59,132 bases of DNA from Bryobacterales bacterium (GTDB lineage Bacteria > Acidobacteriota > Terriglobia > Bryobacterales > Bryobacteraceae), in the NCBI GenBank assembly GCA_016789905.1, contig JAEUQC010000164.1, positions 1 through 59,132 on the forward strand, given 5' to 3'. The first letter of the stretch is position 1, and each line of letters opens with the position of its first letter. Below, one piece after another: positions 1-8,444 of the stretch. Both the position numbers and the translations under genes were made by a program. The notes beneath the pieces are model-generated. The model ran no database searches, had not been told where the DNA came from, and was given only the letters and a program-made list of their open reading frames with translations.

Positions 1-303
1 CGCAAACAAGAAACCATCGATCCACGCAGTTTGGAGGCGGCCGCCTACGTCATACTTCTCACCACCACCACTGACGCTCAACTGCCGGCGACGCTGGTAC
101 TGGAGCTTTACCGGTTCCGATGGCAAATTGAGCTCCTTTTCAAGCGTTTAAAGGGAATTACCGGGCTTGGAACCTTGCCGGCAAAAGACATCGGGCTGGC
201 CCGAAGTATGCTTTACGCCAAACTCCTGGCCGCCCTCGTCCTCGATCAACTCACCGAGCAATTCTTGGCTATTTCCCCCTGGGGCTACCCTGTACGTCAA
301 TAG
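1..303 (+). mobile_element. IS4-family transposase, C-terminal part (5' end outside window)
   Basis: The frame is open from base 1 to a TAG at 301-303, giving the last 100 codons of a DDE transposase. The segment YRFRWQIELLFKRLK carries the Y-(2)-R-(3)-E-(6)-K signature around the third catalytic acidic residue of IS4-type transposases, with Y, R, E and K correctly spaced. The E is the last member of the DDE triad that coordinates metal for strand transfer. The rest of the gene and the left end of the element lie outside the window. The right end must lie between 304 and roughly 360, because the opposite strand there already encodes a truncated peptidase. I could not identify a terminal inverted repeat or target duplication. 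Whether the copy is intact cannot be judged. Confidence 0.8.
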
Positions 304-328
304 AACCGCTTCTGTCTGGCGCATTCAA

Positions 329-1576
329 TCAGCCCTTGCCGACGCCATTCGTTTCGCTGTCCTTGGCGCCTGCGGCGTTCAACAGTGGCTCTCGGCCACA
401 AACGCCACGTGCCGCCACTTCTTCGACCCGCCACGAAAGCGCCGCAGTCAGACCGCCGCCGTCTTGCGTCATGCCCTTCCACCGAATCAGGTTCGTTAAG
501 TTAGCGCCTATGCCTTCCATCCCCCCTTCCGCAGGTGTCGCGTCTCCAGGCACCGCGGCCATCGGCGCTCCGCCGTTCACCCGGATGCCCGCGGCAAAAA
601 CGCGGTCGGACCAACTCGCGCCTACCGTCAATCCCACAGAACCCGTCGTCGGCGTCGAACCCGTCAGCCGCGCCGGCCCCGCGTTCCCGTTCGACTTCAC
701 CACCATCACGCCCAGGGATGCCGCCCGCTCTACCGCCGGCAACATGGGGTCGAATTCCGGCTTAATTTGCGGCAGATAGCCGAAGCTCATATTCATCACA
801 TCCATGCCGTCCGCCGCCGCGTCGTCAATGGCCTTGGTCGCGATCGCCGTATTCGAAGAGCCCCCGTTGGGTCCCACAAAGACCCGGTAAATTCCAAGCC
901 ACGCTCCCGGCGCGGCGCCTTGAATCTCCGCGCGCGCGTTCTTTACCTTCAGCCCCGCCGCCGCCATCGCCACACCGGTGCCGTGGCCGGAATTATCCGC
1001 GAAGCTTTCAGCGAATCCAGCCATGGAGTCATAGGTACGGTACACAATCACTTTCCCGTTCAGCAGACTCCGAATCTCTTCGTTCGTCCCTTTCGGGTAC
1101 CCCTCCGGCACCGGCATGTCGCTGGTCTGAAACCCGGGATGTTTCAAATCCAGACCGGAATCCAGAATGCCGATCTTCATTCCCTGCCCGGCCCGCTCTG
1201 TGCCTCCAACCTTCTCCCACGCCTGGTTAATCCGCAGCAGGTCCACCGCCCGGTCCAGTTCCGGATGGAGTTCATAAACTGGCCAAACTCGCCGCACGCC
1301 GGGCAGCGCGGCAAGTTCCGCCGCGCTCGCACCGGATTGCACAATCAACGCGTTCATTACTACTTCCACGGTGTCTTTCACCACCGCTCGGGCGCCCAGG
1401 CGCGCCCGCATCGCCGTCCGCGCCGCGGTCTGCGATTCCCGGACCCGCCGCGCACCGCGCGTTCGCTCCATCGGGGCCTCGTTCAACTCAACGACAAACC
1501 AATCCGGCACAATCTGGGCCGGCAGCGTTCCGCTCAGCGCCAGTAACAATAGAATCGCGACACTTCCCAGCCTCAT
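329..1576 (-). pseudogene. Secreted subtilisin-like (S8) peptidase, truncated before the catalytic Ser
   Basis: The 415 residues begin with a signal peptide (about 1-20), then an inhibitor-like prodomain and the S8 core. The catalytic Asp (ILDSGLD, D139), His (SGHGTG, H198) and oxyanion-hole Asn (SNGNAG, N298) are present. The expected GTS catalytic serine is absent: the frame enters what resembles a protease-associated (PA) domain around RGVCGREPLLNAAGAK and stops at 329, next to the transposase tail. Compared with the neighbouring 1106-aa paralogue, about two thirds is missing. It lies 15 bp downstream of that paralogue on the same strand. I infer that an IS insertion or IS-mediated deletion broke the gene, so the product should be inactive as a protease. 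A remote alternative is a deliberately short inactive form. Confidence 0.75.
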
Positions 1577-1591
1577 AGCTTGTATTGTCGC

Positions 1592-4500
1592 TTACTGGAC
1601 AGGCAGCGCGGATTGCTTCGATGTAACACCGCCCACGCGCAATACCAGCGGTTGAATCCCGGTTGGCGTATCCACCGCCACCGTCGCGTTGATCTGATAA
1701 AGACCCACGAACCCCGGCGCCAATCCACAGAACTGCACCTGCGCCGGCCGCCCGCCGATTGTTACTTCCGGCGAAACGCGGCACGCCGATAATGTCGACG
1801 TACTCGCCGGTTCGCCCGACGCGGGACGGTTCTCCACCGGACCAAGACCATTGGCATAAATCTGCGCCACGCCCCCGCGCCGCACCGCGTTCGCCGAGGT
1901 GATCAAGGCGAAACTTTGGTCCAACGCCGCCGCCAGCAGCCGGCCGGTGCCCGGATCGGTATATTCAAACGCCGCCGGTGAATAGTCACTTAGCGCCACC
2001 CGGACGGTGGCGGAGGAATGGTCGCCAATACTGACTTTCAAATCAGCCGACGGCTCCCCGGCCAGTTCCCACGGCACCTGCACGTTGATTTGGCCGGGGC
2101 TTACAAAGTGGATGCGCGCCGGATAACTCACCCGTTTTCCCGGAACGTCGAATCCGACGCTAACGCCGGCCAGCGATAGCGGCAAGTAGGTGGTGGAATA
2201 GACAAGTGTTGTATCCGCCAGCGCCGCGCCGAAGATGGAGATATACGATCCCGGCGCGACGCCGGTACCGAGTTGGCCGCTGGCGGCATTCACCACGCCA
2301 CCGGTTTGAATCGCTGGCTGCTGAATCGCCCGGCCCACCCATTCCACTTTCAGCCCGCCGCCCTCCACACTGAACACCTGTTCCCCCAACGAGGGGCCGG
2401 CAAAGACCACCGCGTCGGCGATTCCCAACGCATCCGTCCGCGCCAGCGCCGTGTCGATTCTGCCGCCGCCCACTTCCGCGCGGAAACGGACCGTTACGCC
2501 AGCGGCAGGCGCACCCTGCTTATCGACAAACTTCACATTCAGCCGGCTTACTCGGCTATTGGCGAGCGCGGTGAAGCCATTCGATGTCAGCGGAAACGCA
2601 TTGAACGCCGTGTTGTCGCCAATCAGATAGGAATACGGCACCCGCAACGGCGCGCCGCCGCCATCAACGGTAATCACGCCTTCATACCAGTTCGCCGCCG
2701 GTAGCGCTCCGGCCACACGCAGCGTGAGCGTCGCTACCTGGCCCGCGCCCACCGTCGCCGTCGCAGGTGTTACTGTCACGGTGACGCCGCTTGCCTTTAC
2801 CGCTTCTTCAATGCCAAACCGAAGGTTTTGCGACGCGCCGGAGGTGTTCACAATCCGCACGGTGCTCGTCAACGGAAGCGCCGTCACCAAGCCGAAGGAG
2901 ACCACGGCCGGCTCAGCGGCCGCCGTTGTCCGCAGCGCGTTATTCACGTCTAACTGCCCGGCGCCCATCCCGGATTGCAGCGCGCGAATCGGTTTGCCGT
3001 CATAGTCATAATCGCCAATGTTCGGCTCCGCCGAGTTCACCAGCGCCGACTTGATTTGCGCCGGTGTCAGGTTTCGATTGCGCTGTTTCACCAGTGCGGC
3101 GGCGCCCGCCACCAGCGGCGCGGAAAAGCTGGTGCCGTTGGCGCGTGTATAGCCGGAACGGTCGTAGAGATCTCCGTTCGGGTCGTATTTCTGGGTGGCC
3201 AGCAACAAATCGGCGCCCACCGCCACCAGTTCGGGCTTGATGGCGTTCAGGCCAGTGGATGGACCTTGTGAGGAGAAGACGGCAATCTCACCCGAGGGTT
3301 CCGTGACCGCCGTGATGGCCGGGTCCAGTGTTACCGGCGCGTCGGGATTCGTCGCCAGATACTGCTGCAATGCCAGTCCGTTGTCTTTGCCGATCAGTAC
3401 CATCGGAATGCCGGTGGACTGCATACCGCTTTGGGCGAAGATGGAGTTCGAAGAAGGCTGGTAGACGATCACGCCCACCGCGCCAGCCTTCTGCGCGTTG
3501 TTTACCTTTACGGCAAAGGTACAATCCCCGCGGACAATGAGCGCAATCGCACCGGTCAGCGTGCCGTTCCCCAGCGCTGTGCAGGCCTTTCCGTCAGCTT
3601 CCAGCTTCGCCACATCGCGCAGCGGAGCGGTGAACGGTGCCTGCGGGCGGGGCCCGTCGCCAAAGTAGGCGTTGATACGGCTGAGGCTCGCCGGGCCACT
3701 TGGCACGCGCACGGATTGATAGAGGATGTGGCCGTTCACGGTGGCGCCCACCGTGATGGCATTCGGCGCCGTACCGGGCGAACTGATGGAATTCAGTGAA
3801 GGAATTTCGATCCCTTTTTCGCCTTCATTGCCGGCGCTGACAACGACGGTTAATCCGCGCCGGATCGCGTTTTCCACCGCCTCCACTTGCAGATCGCAGG
3901 CCGCGTTTCCCGTTTTATCACACGTCTGGCCGCGGTCATTCGGGCCCCACAAAGACGCGCCGCCCAGCGAAAGCGATGCGATGTCCATGCCGTCCAACAG
4001 TGCGGCTTCTAGCGCGGCGATGATCACGTCATCGAACGTCGTGTCGTTCACGCCGGGCGACCCGAATACTTTGTAGTTGCCCAGATAAGCCTTCGGCGCC
4101 ACACCGGACATACGGCCCAGCGGACCATCCACAACGGCGCCTGCCGCCGCCATCGCCGCTGCCGTACCATGGCCGACGCGGTCGCGCGGGGAAGCGTCGT
4201 CCGGACGTGTATCGTCACTATAAGCGTAGATTAGGCGGTCCACAAAGCTACGCGCGGCGATCACTTTAGAGTTCGTGAAATCGCATTCCGCGCCGCTGCA
4301 CTTAGGAAAACCGGCCGGCATGGAGAGCGAGGGGTCTTGCAAGGCCGGATGGGTGTGATCGATGCCGCTATCGACGATCGCGATGCGAATGCCGGCGCCG
4401 GCATTCGCCTGGCCTCCCACCTGGCTCCAGCCGGCGGTGGCGCGGATAACGTCATTGGCCTTGGCCATGTGCATTCGAACAGGGTGCAATTCGCGAACGT

Positions 4501-4912
4501 AGCGGACACCGGGCAGGGCGGCGAGCGCGTCAACGTCTTCGGCGCGCGCGGAGAGGAAGATCGCGTTGACCAGGGTTTCGGCGGAGCCATGTTCGCGCAG
4601 GCCGCGCCGCGCGAGTTCCGCGCGGACCGGGGCCTGCGATTGGCGAACCCGCTGGCGGTGCGTTCGGCCAGCGGCCCCCAAAATGGCATCGCGCGAGGGG
4701 ACGGCGGCGGCGATGGGGGCCTGGTCCAAAACCACCGCATAGCGTCCATATGAGCCAGTGCCGCGCGGGCCAGGGGCGGGGGCGGCGTCTGGGTCGGGGG
4801 TGTTAGCACCTTGCGCGGAGCGGTCTTTGACGGTGCGATCAGGCCGCGGCCGCGCGCCCGTTTGCGCCAATAAAGGCAACGTTGCCAGTAGGATGTAGCC
4901 GAATAGTCTCAA
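1592..4912 (-). CDS. Secreted S8 subtilase with PA insert, Ig-like and TIGR03437 C-terminal domains
   Basis: This 1106-aa exported serine protease is complete. A signal peptide (about 1-16) precedes a Pro/Ala linker and a prodomain (about 55-150). The triad is visible as D181 (IVDSGID), H248 (GHGTA) and S595 (NGTSFSAP), with N362 (SAGNEG) in the oxyanion hole. A PA domain is inserted between Asn and Ser at about 425-530 (ALIVRGDC, AQKAGAVGVIVY). After the protease come a beta-rich segment, an invasin/Big_1-like Ig domain (GAPAAGVTVRF) and a C-terminal TIGR03437 domain starting near GVVNAAS and ending near QINATV. The last is a hallmark of secreted Solibacter-type proteins; its role is unknown to me. 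It probably degrades extracellular protein. It lies directly upstream of its truncated paralogue. Confidence 0.9.
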   Translation of the reverse strand: MRLFGYILLATLPLLAQTGARPRPDRTVKDRSAQGANTPDPDAAPAPGPRGTGSYGRYAVVLDQAPIAAAVPSRDAILGAAGRTHRQRVRQSQAPVRAELARRGLREHGSAETLVNAIFLSARAEDVDALAALPGVRYVRELHPVRMHMAKANDVIRATAGWSQVGGQANAGAGIRIAIVDSGIDHTHPALQDPSLSMPAGFPKCSGAECDFTNSKVIAARSFVDRLIYAYSDDTRPDDASPRDRVGHGTAAAMAAAGAVVDGPLGRMSGVAPKAYLGNYKVFGSPGVNDTTFDDVIIAALEAALLDGMDIASLSLGGASLWGPNDRGQTCDKTGNAACDLQVEAVENAIRRGLTVVVSAGNEGEKGIEIPSLNSISSPGTAPNAITVGATVNGHILYQSVRVPSGPASLSRINAYFGDGPRPQAPFTAPLRDVAKLEADGKACTALGNGTLTGAIALIVRGDCTFAVKVNNAQKAGAVGVIVYQPSSNSIFAQSGMQSTGIPMVLIGKDNGLALQQYLATNPDAPVTLDPAITAVTEPSGEIAVFSSQGPSTGLNAIKPELVAVGADLLLATQKYDPNGDLYDRSGYTRANGTSFSAPLVAGAAALVKQRNRNLTPAQIKSALVNSAEPNIGDYDYDGKPIRALQSGMGAGQLDVNNALRTTAAAEPAVVSFGLVTALPLTSTVRIVNTSGASQNLRFGIEEAVKASGVTVTVTPATATVGAGQVATLTLRVAGALPAANWYEGVITVDGGGAPLRVPYSYLIGDNTAFNAFPLTSNGFTALANSRVSRLNVKFVDKQGAPAAGVTVRFRAEVGGGRIDTALARTDALGIADAVVFAGPSLGEQVFSVEGGGLKVEWVGRAIQQPAIQTGGVVNAASGQLGTGVAPGSYISIFGAALADTTLVYSTTYLPLSLAGVSVGFDVPGKRVSYPARIHFVSPGQINVQVPWELAGEPSADLKVSIGDHSSATVRVALSDYSPAAFEYTDPGTGRLLAAALDQSFALITSANAVRRGGVAQIYANGLGPVENRPASGEPASTSTLSACRVSPEVTIGGRPAQVQFCGLAPGFVGLYQINATVAVDTPTGIQPLVLRVGGVTSKQSALPVQ

Positions 4913-4988
4913 AGGTCACCTCGCTTGCCGCGTCAGGGCGGCAATCAATATTATGGATTCCTTACATGCAATCGCGTTACCAGAAGGT

Positions 4989-6041
4989 TTAGGGGACTTC
5001 TTGCAACGCGCGCTTGTCGGGGCAATCACCGAAATATGCGCCGAAGATTTCGAAGCCAAGTCCGCTGTTCTCACCGAAAAACACATAGACTCGCTCTTCA
5101 CAGCGGCTCCCGATCAGTTTCAACGATCGGGCCTCTTCTGTCGTCTTCAATAGGCGCATGGCTTCCACCAGCGCGTCGAGCTTCACTTTCTGTGCCGTTG
5201 TCAAGACTTCCCGATTCAGCGCAATCAGGCGCGCGGTATCCTCACCCATCTTCCGTCGCAAGGCTTCCACTTCCGCAAACCGCACGCCAAGAGCCATCTC
5301 ATCGAGCGTTTCCTTCCGCGTTTCCTCTCGAATCTCCGCCACAACCTGTTTCATGCGCGAAATCTCCCCGCTGGAGTAGGTTCGAAGCTGGTTCTGCTGT
5401 ACCTGTTCAAACTGATCGGCAGTAAGGCCAAGGTAGCCAACCGCTCTTGGAGACAGTCGCCCGCCAACCCCAGATTCTGGACCTTCATCTTCCGCCCGAA
5501 GTCCCCACTCCGGAATCTTGGTTACCACCGGGAAGAGCGTGCTGGTACAGGCCGGCTCGTCCCGTGCCCTGGTCGAATCGAGGCAATCCACGCCCGTCAA
5601 GCCGCTTGAACGCAACTCACCGGCTACTCGCGACTGCTCGATTACCTCATCGAATGCGCGCAGTTTGGCCAACTGTGCGTCGTTCAAAACAGCGCGCGTC
5701 GCCGCCTTCCGGCTTTCCTGCAGCGCCGTATACCCGCGGCGAATCGTCTCCCACTCGGCGTGCAGCCGCCCCAATTCCGCCGGTCGCAACGGACTGCGCG
5801 CCGTCTCGGCGAAAATCTCGGTTTCCAACTCCTCTCGCCGTTTTGCCAGCCTTCCAGTATCTGTCCAATAGGGCTGCGATGCGTCGTCCAGCCCAGCGGC
5901 CTGCGCGTCCGACAGCGCCAAATAGGTTCGCAAAAACGGCCAACGCTCGGGAATGGGAAAAATCCTGATCTGCGCCGGCGCCACGGCACCCAACGCAAAT
6001 GCGCAAACCACCACCCATAGGCCTTGCAATTGTGTTACCAT
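4989..6041 (-). CDS. Secreted Spy/CpxP-like (LTxxQ) helical protein
   Basis: I take the ATG at 6041 because it is followed at once by a signal peptide (MVTQLQG, hydrophobic core, APAQ) and preceded by an AAGGA-type ribosome site; an upstream in-frame ATG would only add sequence antisense to the next gene. The 350-aa product is highly helical and charged. It contains LTADQ near the middle and LTTAQKVKLDAL later, resembling the LTxxQ motifs of Spy/CpxP/heavy-metal-resistance periplasmic proteins. Four cysteines lie in the mature part. The likely role is a periplasmic chaperone or sensor, by motif analogy only. Only 19 bp separate its start from that of the divergent gene at 6061. Confidence 0.55.
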   Translation of the reverse strand: MVTQLQGLWVVVCAFALGAVAPAQIRIFPIPERWPFLRTYLALSDAQAAGLDDASQPYWTDTGRLAKRREELETEIFAETARSPLRPAELGRLHAEWETIRRGYTALQESRKAATRAVLNDAQLAKLRAFDEVIEQSRVAGELRSSGLTGVDCLDSTRARDEPACTSTLFPVVTKIPEWGLRAEDEGPESGVGGRLSPRAVGYLGLTADQFEQVQQNQLRTYSSGEISRMKQVVAEIREETRKETLDEMALGVRFAEVEALRRKMGEDTARLIALNREVLTTAQKVKLDALVEAMRLLKTTEEARSLKLIGSRCEERVYVFFGENSGLGFEIFGAYFGDCPDKRALQEVP

Positions 6042-6060
6042 TGTTGTAGGAGATCCTTTC

Positions 6061-6297
6061 ATGGCCAAACCTGCTTTTGCGGAAGGCGCCCAAGTAGAAC
6101 ATGGCAAGTTCGGGCTCGGAAGCGTGTTGAAGTGCTCCGAGGAGCATGTCGTTATTAACTTCGACGACCACGGTGAGAAGAAGTTCGTTCTCTCCATCGT
6201 AATCGCGAACCTGAAGAAGAGCGATCGCCAACCCCCTGCCGGCAAGAAAAAGACGACCCGCAAGAAGGCCGCCGCGCCTGCCGCCGCCGCCGTCTAG
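6061..6297 (+). CDS. Small protein with UvrD-C/CarD-like beta motif and Lys/Ala tail
   Basis: The 78-aa protein starts at ATG 6061, seven bases after AGGAG. Residues about 8-50 (HGKFGLGSV, VINFDDHGEKKFVL) look like the small SH3-like Tudor fold at the C terminus of UvrD/PcrA helicases and in CarD-type proteins, where it binds RNA polymerase or nucleic acid. The C terminus is a short basic tail of KKKTTRKK followed by Ala/Pro, common in DNA-binding proteins of high-GC bacteria. A free-standing protein of this kind is annotated only as hypothetical in genomes I recall. I infer an RNA-polymerase- or DNA-associated function with low certainty. It diverges from the Spy-like gene. Confidence 0.6.
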   Translation: MAKPAFAEGAQVEHGKFGLGSVLKCSEEHVVINFDDHGEKKFVLSIVIANLKKSDRQPPAGKKKTTRKKAAAPAAAAV

Positions 6298-6298
6298 C

Positions 6299-6859
6299 CT
6301 ACTTTCCTCGCTGCCGCCGAATTTTCCCGAGTAACCGCCGCGCCTCTTCCAACGAAGGGGCTGCGGCTAGTTCCGTTTCCGCCTCCGCGTGCCTACCCAT
6401 TTGGTAGTAGGCCCGGCCGAGTTCGAATCGCGCCAATTCATACTTAACAAAACGCTTAACTGCGGGAACCAGCACCGCGACGGCGTCCGCCGCGCGGCCT
6501 TCCCGCATTAGAAACCGCCCCAGGTGATAGCGCGCTTCCGCCCCCCGGTCGCGATACAGCTCCACCGCCCGACGAAAGGCCCGTTCCGCTTCCACCGGCT
6601 TTCGCATGGCCTCTTCGGCGGAGCCGATTGCATCGTAAACGCGCCACGGATCCGGATCGCTGGCCGCCAAGGGGCCCAGAACGGCGCGCGCCGGCTCGTA
6701 CAAATCCAGCGTAAACAGTGTCCTGCCAAGCAGATAGCAGCCATTCGGCTCTTTCGCGGCGCATGCCTTTTCCAGCAGCGGCCGGGCATCCGCAAACCGC
6801 CCTTGCTGCAAATGCGGCATCGCCGCCGCCACCTGCCACGCTAGCAGAATCCCAATCAC
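6299..6859 (-). CDS. TPR-repeat protein
   Basis: The protein has 186 aa and about four degenerate tetratricopeptide repeats, for example GRFADARPLLEKA, KPVEAERAFRRAVELY and GRHAEAETELAAA. The N terminus (MIGILLAWQVAAAM) is hydrophobic enough for a weak signal peptide or anchor. It is the last gene of a four-gene run; its ATG overlaps the stop of the 122-aa gene by four bases (6856-6859). TPR proteins scaffold other proteins, and no specific partner is evident. The stop lies one base from the convergent gene ending at 6297. Confidence 0.75.
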   Translation of the reverse strand: MIGILLAWQVAAAMPHLQQGRFADARPLLEKACAAKEPNGCYLLGRTLFTLDLYEPARAVLGPLAASDPDPWRVYDAIGSAEEAMRKPVEAERAFRRAVELYRDRGAEARYHLGRFLMREGRAADAVAVLVPAVKRFVKYELARFELGRAYYQMGRHAEAETELAAAPSLEEARRLLGKIRRQRGK

Positions 6860-7224
6860 TGGCCCTCTTCGATCAGCCCCGCTTCCCGCATCCTCTTCAA
6901 AAAATAGCCCTTAGCGTTGCGCGGATAGCCAAAGTCCCACCAGGGTTCCCCTCCGCCGCTCTCCCAAACGCGGACTTCCCGGTGTTCCAGCAGTTCCACA
7001 AACCGTTCGTCCGCTTCCGCCACACGATCCTCCAACCCCAACAGGGCAATCGCCCCGCGCAAGTCCAAATCGTGCCTATATTCAACTAAACCATAGGGAT
7101 AGCCGCGCTCCACCTCGCCGACGAACTCATTCCAGCGCTGGACCAGCCCCTCACTGCCGGCTTCCACGATGTGCGCCGGATACCCGCTGTCTTCGAGGTA
7201 AACGATAATCTCTTCTTCGGTCAC
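6856..7224 (-). CDS. Conserved-looking hypothetical protein, 122 aa
   Basis: I do not recognise this family. The protein is acidic and rich in Trp, Tyr and Glu (WESGGGEPWWDFGY, GYPYGLVEYRHDLDLRGA), with no signal peptide, membrane segment or cysteine pair, so it should be cytosolic and compact. It overlaps its neighbours by ATGA on both sides (7221-7224 and 6856-6859), which argues for translational coupling to the oxidoreductase and the TPR protein and for a real gene. Codon use matches the neighbours. Confidence 0.65.
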   Translation of the reverse strand: MTEEEIIVYLEDSGYPAHIVEAGSEGLVQRWNEFVGEVERGYPYGLVEYRHDLDLRGAIALLGLEDRVAEADERFVELLEHREVRVWESGGGEPWWDFGYPRNAKGYFLKRMREAGLIEEGQ

Positions 7225-8444
7225 GCCAGGGAGACCTTGGGCTCCGGAGAGTACTCTATCAAAGCTTCGCGGCCGCTGTTGAGAATCGATAGACGGCCGG
7301 CTTCGACGACCAGTTCGTTGTAACGGCTGTTGGCCGGGGTGGCGAGGACGCCCTTTTCGTCAATTTCGGCGAGCAGCGCCTGGCGCGCGGCCAAATCCCC
7401 AGCCGAATCAACACGATAGATAGTCTTGACGAGGTATTCAACAGAACGCACGCCGTAGCCAACCGGCTCCAGGCCGGGGCCGCCCAGGTCGTTGTATTGA
7501 AAATAATCGGGGCTTGGCTCGGTGTGAAATGTGGCGCCGGGCGCGTCCGGCTTGCTGGAAAGGGTATAGCTGAGACCGCGGTACTGGTCGCTGTGGTCGA
7601 GCATGGCGCCGGTGCCACCGCCGCAATACAGCGTCATGCCTTGCGTATTCGGGCCCGGTCCTTCGTTGGGATAGCAGAGCGTGGTTTGCAGGTTCAGGAC
7701 GGCGCCGTTGTCCCACTTCACCCGGGTGTCGCACCACAGATAGCCCTGTTTGCCGTTCGGATAGGTGTCAATAATGCCGTAATTTGACACCGAAACAGGC
7801 CTCAAAGCGGTAATAAAGTGCACCAAATCGACGTAATGGCAACCAATGTAGGTGAAGCAATCGGTGTTTTCCACCGTACACCAGTTCTGAAAGTTGCTTT
7901 CGCGGTAGTACCACTTTTCCATCAAACGGGCGGTTCCGAGCTTGAATTCGCCCAGCCGGCCGGCGCGGTAGAACTGGCGGGCCTTGTGCGAACGGTCATC
8001 AAAGCGCTTGTGGTATTCCACGCCGACGAACAGGCCGCGCTTGCGGGCCTCGCTTTCGATTTCGATGGACTCGCGCGCTGTTAACACCAATGGTTTCACA
8101 CAGATAACGTGCTGGTTGTGGCGCAGCGCCTCCATGGTGGCCGGGAAGTGGAGTTGATCTGGCAGTGCGATTATAACCACCGAGCGCTCCGGCATTTCCG
8201 AGATAACCGCTTTATATAGTTCGGGTTGCGGGCCGCCTGCATAGGGCTCCGGGAACGCTTTGAAACTTTGGCCGGGGAACGCCTTCAATATTCCGGGCGC
8301 GGCGGCGAGCGCCTGCACGGTTTTAGCGTGCTGGGCGCAAACCGTGATCTCGCCAACCTCGCCATCGCGCTGCATCTTATAGAGAGCAGGGAGGATCTGA
8401 TCATGCGTGATCATCCCACCGCCAACGACGAGGACGGGTTTCAT
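7221..8444 (-). CDS. Gfo/Idh/MocA-family NAD(P)-dependent oxidoreductase
   Basis: The 407-aa protein opens with a Rossmann motif (VLVVGGGMITHDQ), followed by the dinucleotide-binding domain and the VCVKPLVL segment equivalent to the EKP motif, whose Lys takes part in catalysis. The C-terminal alpha/beta domain (about 130-400) has a YHKRFDDR segment and many aromatic residues, as in sugar-processing members. The family oxidises or epimerises sugars and cyclitols. The substrate cannot be read from sequence. Its ATG overlaps the stop of the aminotransferase gene (8441-8444), so the two are probably co-translated and may act on the same pathway, for example on a keto- or amino-sugar or acid. Confidence 0.85.
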   Translation of the reverse strand: MKPVLVVGGGMITHDQILPALYKMQRDGEVGEITVCAQHAKTVQALAAAPGILKAFPGQSFKAFPEPYAGGPQPELYKAVISEMPERSVVIIALPDQLHFPATMEALRHNQHVICVKPLVLTARESIEIESEARKRGLFVGVEYHKRFDDRSHKARQFYRAGRLGEFKLGTARLMEKWYYRESNFQNWCTVENTDCFTYIGCHYVDLVHFITALRPVSVSNYGIIDTYPNGKQGYLWCDTRVKWDNGAVLNLQTTLCYPNEGPGPNTQGMTLYCGGGTGAMLDHSDQYRGLSYTLSSKPDAPGATFHTEPSPDYFQYNDLGGPGLEPVGYGVRSVEYLVKTIYRVDSAGDLAARQALLAEIDEKGVLATPANSRYNELVVEAGRLSILNSGREALIEYSPEPKVSLA

